NCBI RefSeq assembly: GCF_000327385.1
Contig: NW_008708301.1
Location: forward strand, 2,608,351-2,672,350
Source of the DNA: Lottia gigantea
Taxonomy: Eukaryota; Mollusca; Gastropoda; Lottiidae
Direction of reading: 5' to 3'
Length of the DNA stretch: 64,000 nucleotides
Below are positions 59,777-64,000 of the stretch, in pieces (within the stretch, counting starts at the first letter, position 1; each line of letters opens with the position of its first letter). The notes beneath the pieces are model-generated. The model did no database searches and was not told where the DNA came from. It saw nothing but the letters and a program-made list of their open reading frames with translations. A program made the position numbers and the translations under genes.

Positions 59777-61015
59777 TTAAATGAATAAAAGCTTTGTTTT
59801 TATTTGTTGTTATTATTATGTTTTTTCCGACATTTTTCTCTTAAACCGGAAGAAAGGGGAGACAACTCTAGTTAATATAAAGTGTTGCGTAAAATAGGGG
59901 CATTGGATTTCAAAGTATCGCGCAATCGTAGGAAATGAACTGAACTTATTCTAAACTGAAAACTAAGGTATTGCGTGTTACTTTGTCAATCAGGGTTTCA
60001 GTCCTAAGGCAACAGCTACAAAAGCAATATACATGTATAAGTCTAAACCAGCTTGTGACAACAAAGTAACATGTATCCTATTTAGGGCTAAGAAAAGTCC
60101 AGCAGGCCTTCACTAAAAATGAAGTTTTTTTGTTTCTTTAGTTGTTTTTTTTAATAAGATGATGTTATTAATCTACTAAATACTAACTGACTGGTTTTGA
60201 TGTCGTCAAATTATTGATTTGACATAATTCCGCCTCAAACTGGTCTAGGTATACTTGTATTTTTCTGTATATTTACTCCATTGGATCCGCATTGACTTCA
60301 AGTTTGAAACTGTAATCCACATACCTTGTAGTCAATATACTTGACAATGTAAAGGTCTATTTGATCTTGATCCGATTTCATATCGACTATTATATTAATA
60401 TATTGAGATTTTATAGTCCACTAAACCCAGACCTACTGTACAGTATAGTAAAAACTAGGTGGTGTAATATAACTGTATAATGATAACATAACCATTTAAA
60501 ACAGACCCGTTTCGTTGAGGTTTAGTCTACATTTTAAAACAATCACTTTGAAAGGTAGGGAATATATTTTGGTATTAACGCCTATTATGCAATCAATGTA
60601 ATATAGAGTCATATTTATTGTCAACAATTTTATATTACCAATGGCTTGCAATGGGACTTACACATTGTCTATAGAATACTATTATACATTTAACAAAAAG
60701 CTTATACTCGAATAGAGACATACGTGATAAACTGACAAAAATGTGAATATACAACCGGTTATGGCTACCACAACTAATCAGCTTGTGGATTGCCAATGTC
60801 ATAAACGTCAAGCTAATATCACAACTATCACTGAGTAGGTCATTGTTCACTATTCAATAAATCACTGAATCTATTGAGAAGTGGAACATCAAAGTCCAAC
60901 AGACCACATTATTTTCATAAATATTTAGAGGACAACCGGGAAAGTTAGTATCACAATCTGCAACAGTGGTCAATCCAAATCGGATGGGACAATAAAATGA
61001 AACCTCATGTGCTGT

Positions 61016-61040
61016 TAATTGTTAAACGTCCCTCAGACAG
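61016..61040 (-). mobile_element. SINE-like 3' tail, reverse orientation
   Basis: On the minus strand this reads GAGGGACGTTTAACAATT, close to the GGGACGTTAAAC tail typical of mollusc SINEs. The body is not recognisable. Confidence 0.45.
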
Positions 61041-61079
61041 CTTGACATAAAAAAAAAAAAACAGCCAGATTGTGCTGGC

Positions 61080-61145
61080 GTTCTGGCAATATTTCCTCAA
61101 ATCTGGAGCAGAGAAATAGGACGTAAAACTGTCTCTTTCATTTCA
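61080..61145 (+). mobile_element. SINE-like 3' tail, forward orientation
   Basis: GAGAAATAGGACGTAAAACTG and a CTTTCATTTC tail match the element at 36093. It faces the reverse-oriented tail 40 bp to the left, so two SINE ends lie tail to tail. Confidence 0.45.
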
Positions 61146-62073
61146 ACAACAGAGACTAAATCAAAATTCTACAAGAAGCAATAGGGATATGAAAAATGAA
61201 AAGCAGATCTATGATGAAGGTTATGACTCATAGGTTTCGATCAGAAAGGCGTGACAGTTTATTTTGCCTGAACTCATGAATTATCTTAAAACCTTTATAG
61301 AATTATAAATGATAAGATAAGCCTAAATAGATTATATTGTCTAATGTACTAGTAGGTGGTTTAATTACACTTTAAATGTTATTGGTATAATAAAACAAGT
61401 CTTATAAGACCAATCTTCAAGTTAAAGATACCATGACAGATAAACTTTCATCATCACATCCTGTAGTGCGATTACATGATTTGGAATTATCAACCATCGG
61501 GCAACCAAAGTCTCAAAGCAAAAGATTCATTTCAGCGCGTTCCGAGACATATAAGCAATAAAAAAAAAAGTTCTATCAAAAGCAACAGATGGTATTAAAT
61601 TTTCAAGTTTTCAAAGGTTTTTCGAGATTGCCCACTTTTCAACTTCGCAATTTCGGAGCCATTCTGTCATATTCACATTGAAGAGACTGTATCAAAGAAA
61701 TTAATGACGTTTTCCTTGAGGGTTTCAGATGGAGAATAAGACTGGCGTAATTAACCATCTTGAAAATGATACTACAGCTGTATGAACCTTGAATCCCTTT
61801 AAAATTGCCACTGAATTCAATTACAGCGATAATTTTAAAAGATTCGCATTAACCCTTTTATTGATGACTAGTTTTATGATTTATTACACTCAAGACAATT
61901 ATGTGTCAACAATATTATGGTATGTCTATACCTCTCTTAAAGATGTACTTGATGGTTGGTTCTGAAGATCTATTATAGGTGAATAATAAACAGATCTATA
62001 GAGAAAAGTGTTGTCATTACCTGGTAAAATGAATTGATGTACAATACGTATACTGTGGGCGTTGAAAATAAAA

Positions 62074-64000
62074 ATGGCAGAAGGAACAGCAGTGTCAGAA
62101 CAAGAGCAGTTGGCTAAATTATTGAGATTTTTAGAACAAGATAGCATCCACTTTGGAGCTGATCAAAAGGTAATTATAATGTTATAAATGATCATCACTG
62201 GATTTTGTTTAGATTTTGATTGGAATCTTGCATTGAATATATGTAAATAATCTTCAGAAGTATTAAAAATGTACGAAAATAGCATAATTCCTTTAAAAAT
62301 ACTTAAAGACTAGGAATTTATTTTCCTATTTCTATAGATGTCAGTATAATTCTAGACATACAAGGATTTGAAGACTCAAACTCCGACGATGAGCTGTGAA
62401 CACTATTACTGATTGGCTTAGCTAAACAAAATCCCGTTTTTGAGACTAAAAATATGATTGGTCCAAAAAATGACTCATCTATCCCTTTGAAAAGAGTCGG
62501 AGCAGGATCTGCTTCGTACTTGCAGAGCAGAACAAATTTCGCGAAACTGAGATTTAGAAATTATGTGTAAAATATGTATGAAATTGGAGTCTGCATTACA
62601 AAAGTCGGAGTGATACGCTGGCAAGCTAGAGTATTAAGGTTGGAGGTCTGAGATAAAAAACAAACATAAAATACCACAGAAAATTAGGTCGTAGGTTTAC
62701 ATTTATTTCATTTAAATGTCTTTGCACACCTTACACATGACTAGTCCGCTGATCAAATCACCATAATATACCACTTCACTTTTAGAAACAGACTCAATCA
62801 CCAGTACCATCAGATCTTATCAGTCAACCCAAACCACCAGCTTTTGATTTTAGAACATGGAGAAAAAACAGAGAAAATCTGACTGCTGGTGAGCTATTTT
62901 CATTTCTGTCATGGTTTCTTCATTTTTTATGTTCATAAATCTCAATCCATTCTTCATTTTTTAATTCGGAAATCAGTTTGTTCCGTTGGTAGCTTTGGAA
63001 AGTTTTAGATCGTATGGACATAATAAGATAAGAGACTTGCATTTTTCTGCCAAACACTGGCATCAAAATTGGATACAACAACTTCTGGCAGTAAGCCCTC
63101 GACAGGTTTCGTACCATCTTACCTTCGGTGTATTAAAACTGTATTAAAGGAAACAATTATGATTGGTTTTTAGAGTTTTCAAGTTATGGCATCAAATCAG
63201 GATATACACTGTGTAACAGAAGGGGTTCCATTGGTGGACAGCCCATAACAATACATACAGCCATGGTAAGCTTCATCTATATAACCTGGCTTCAATACAT
63301 TTCCAGGGCATTTGTTGTTGCTGATCTGAACTTTCTTTTTAAATTTAAAACATTGTCGTTTATAAGATCGGAAGATGCTTTACCTACTTCGCGTTTATGA
63401 TTATGAATTTTCTTTTTCGGTTACGTTTTAGCAACGACATATATTTTTCCTTGAAATTGGCAAGTTATTTTCATTTCTAGGAGTTGAGAAATATCGTTAG
63501 TGGATCCTGTATTCATTCATTAAGTTCTGATTGGAAGAAATCGTCTCTTACTTTCCACTATCTTGGCAGTCCATTTCCTTATGGATTACAAACACAAAGG
63601 GTATTGTATTGTACTATTCAAATGTCCTTTCATTTGATCTGAAAGACTAAAGAGTTATTTTTACACTGTAAGACATGATAGATGGGCAAACACGAATAAC
63701 GCGTCCAATTGGCAAGGTTGGTAGGTTGGTACCATAGCAACCTTACATTATGTTAGAATACTACGTCCCTATCATTTTCATGAGCCACGAGCTGTAACCT
63801 TAGGTGCCGAAGTCTAGAAAGAGCCAGAGCCATTTCCCTTGTCCTGTGATGACTGTAAGTACAGCCGACAGAGAGCTAATGTTCCTTCTCTTTTCGCATA
63901 ATGACTAAGTGCTGCCACAGAGAGCTTATGTCTCTTCCAGTCTCCATGGTGCCTGTAGGTTCAGATAGTGACCGCTTCGGCCAATGAGTTACTCCATCTA
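62074..64000 (+). CDS. MINDY4/MINDY4B-like deubiquitinase-family protein, 5' part
   Basis: Exons 62074-62169, 62786-62888, 63174-63265 and 63481-63600 encode the first 137 residues; the rest lies past the right edge. The N-terminus is MAEGTAVSEQEQLAKLLRF, followed by a Pro-rich linker (SQPKPPAFDFRTWRKNREN). Exon 3 gives GGQPITIHTAM. Exon 4 gives ELRNIVSGSCIHSLSSDWKK and ends PYGLQTQR. This is the entry to the MINDY catalytic domain (family pattern GG.PI, A..L, WK, YG), which in MINDY4 is followed at once by the GGPCG active-site loop. That loop would be in the next exon, so activity cannot be judged. The short N-terminus favours the MINDY4B type, whose human member is thought inactive. Introns are GT-AG with closing phase; 63601-64000 is intron. 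Confidence 0.75.
63825..63975. repeat. Degenerate tandem repeat, 3 copies of ~44-49 bp
   Basis: CAGAGCC / CAGAGAGCTAATGTTCCTTC / CAGAGAGCTTATGTCTCTTC begin at about 63825, 63869 and 63918, each followed by TGATGACTGTAAGTGC-like sequence. It is less AT-rich than its surroundings and may continue past the window edge. Confidence 0.55.

Larger units (their letters stand above)
59777..62073. promoter_or_regulatory. Divergent PPM1L / MINDY-like gene spacer
   Basis: A 2.3-kb head-to-head spacer presumed to hold both promoters. The part next to PPM1L (59.8-60.0 kb) is slightly richer in CpG. SINE-like tails occur at 61.0-61.15 kb. I see no further ORF or motif that I can support; AT-rich frames at 60635-60850 and 61926-62147 look spurious. 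Confidence 0.5.

Overview
This is AT-rich animal DNA (about 30% GC by eye) with ordinary spliceosomal introns. Dispersed repeats with GACGGACGGAC tracts and SINE-like tails around (A/G)GGACGTWAAAC resemble those I know from molluscs. A lophotrochozoan, most likely a mollusc, is my best guess; the repeats suggest this and the genes do not prove it. I see no prokaryotic genes, viral fossils or CRISPR arrays.

Ten conserved protein-coding genes are supported, and their strands alternate without exception: RYK (-), CWC15 (+), an SLC16/MCT transporter (-), OSTC (+), ZZZ3 (-), TGS1 (+), CUL3 (-), ALG5 (+), PPM1L (-) and a MINDY4/4B-like gene (+). They form five head-to-head pairs. The spacers inside the pairs hold CCAAT boxes, YY1-type ATGGC elements or a CRE-like site. 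The spacers between pairs hold 3' ends and poly(A) signals. Exon joints were worked out by hand and the reading phase closes at every junction: CWC15 219 aa in 6 exons, MCT 555 aa in 5, OSTC 149 aa in 4, ZZZ3 422 aa in 8, TGS1 752 aa in 1, CUL3 766 aa in 19, ALG5 324 aa in 1, PPM1L 358 aa in 4. RYK runs off the left edge and the MINDY gene off the right edge.

1-23.8 kb: nearly all of this apparently gene-free stretch is the first intron of RYK (about 22.2 kb). The signal-peptide exon lies at 23.7 kb and the WIF-domain exons at 0.75-1.5 kb. The intron carries a 57/49-bp minisatellite against a 287-base assembly gap, several foldback/MITE-like elements, an exon-like ORF near 15.5 kb, and a CpG-richer ~1-kb unit (17.34-18.34 kb) bounded by inverted repeats. 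That unit holds a compact 95-codon ORF with its own poly(A) signal.

24-36 kb: CWC15 (spliceosome), the MCT transporter with a repeat-filled first intron, and OSTC (oligosaccharyltransferase). 36-54 kb: ZZZ3 (ATAC histone acetyltransferase complex), intronless TGS1 (cap hypermethylase of snRNAs) and CUL3 (ubiquitin ligase scaffold). CUL3 contains a clear AT-AC U12-type intron immediately before the exon carrying the neddylation lysine. 54-64 kb: intronless ALG5 (dolichyl-phosphate glucose synthase), a small ORF behind it, PPM1L (PP2C phosphatase) and the start of the MINDY-family gene.

Functionally these are housekeeping and signalling genes with no single shared pathway. OSTC and ALG5 both serve N-glycosylation, and CWC15 and TGS1 both serve splicing/snRNP biology.
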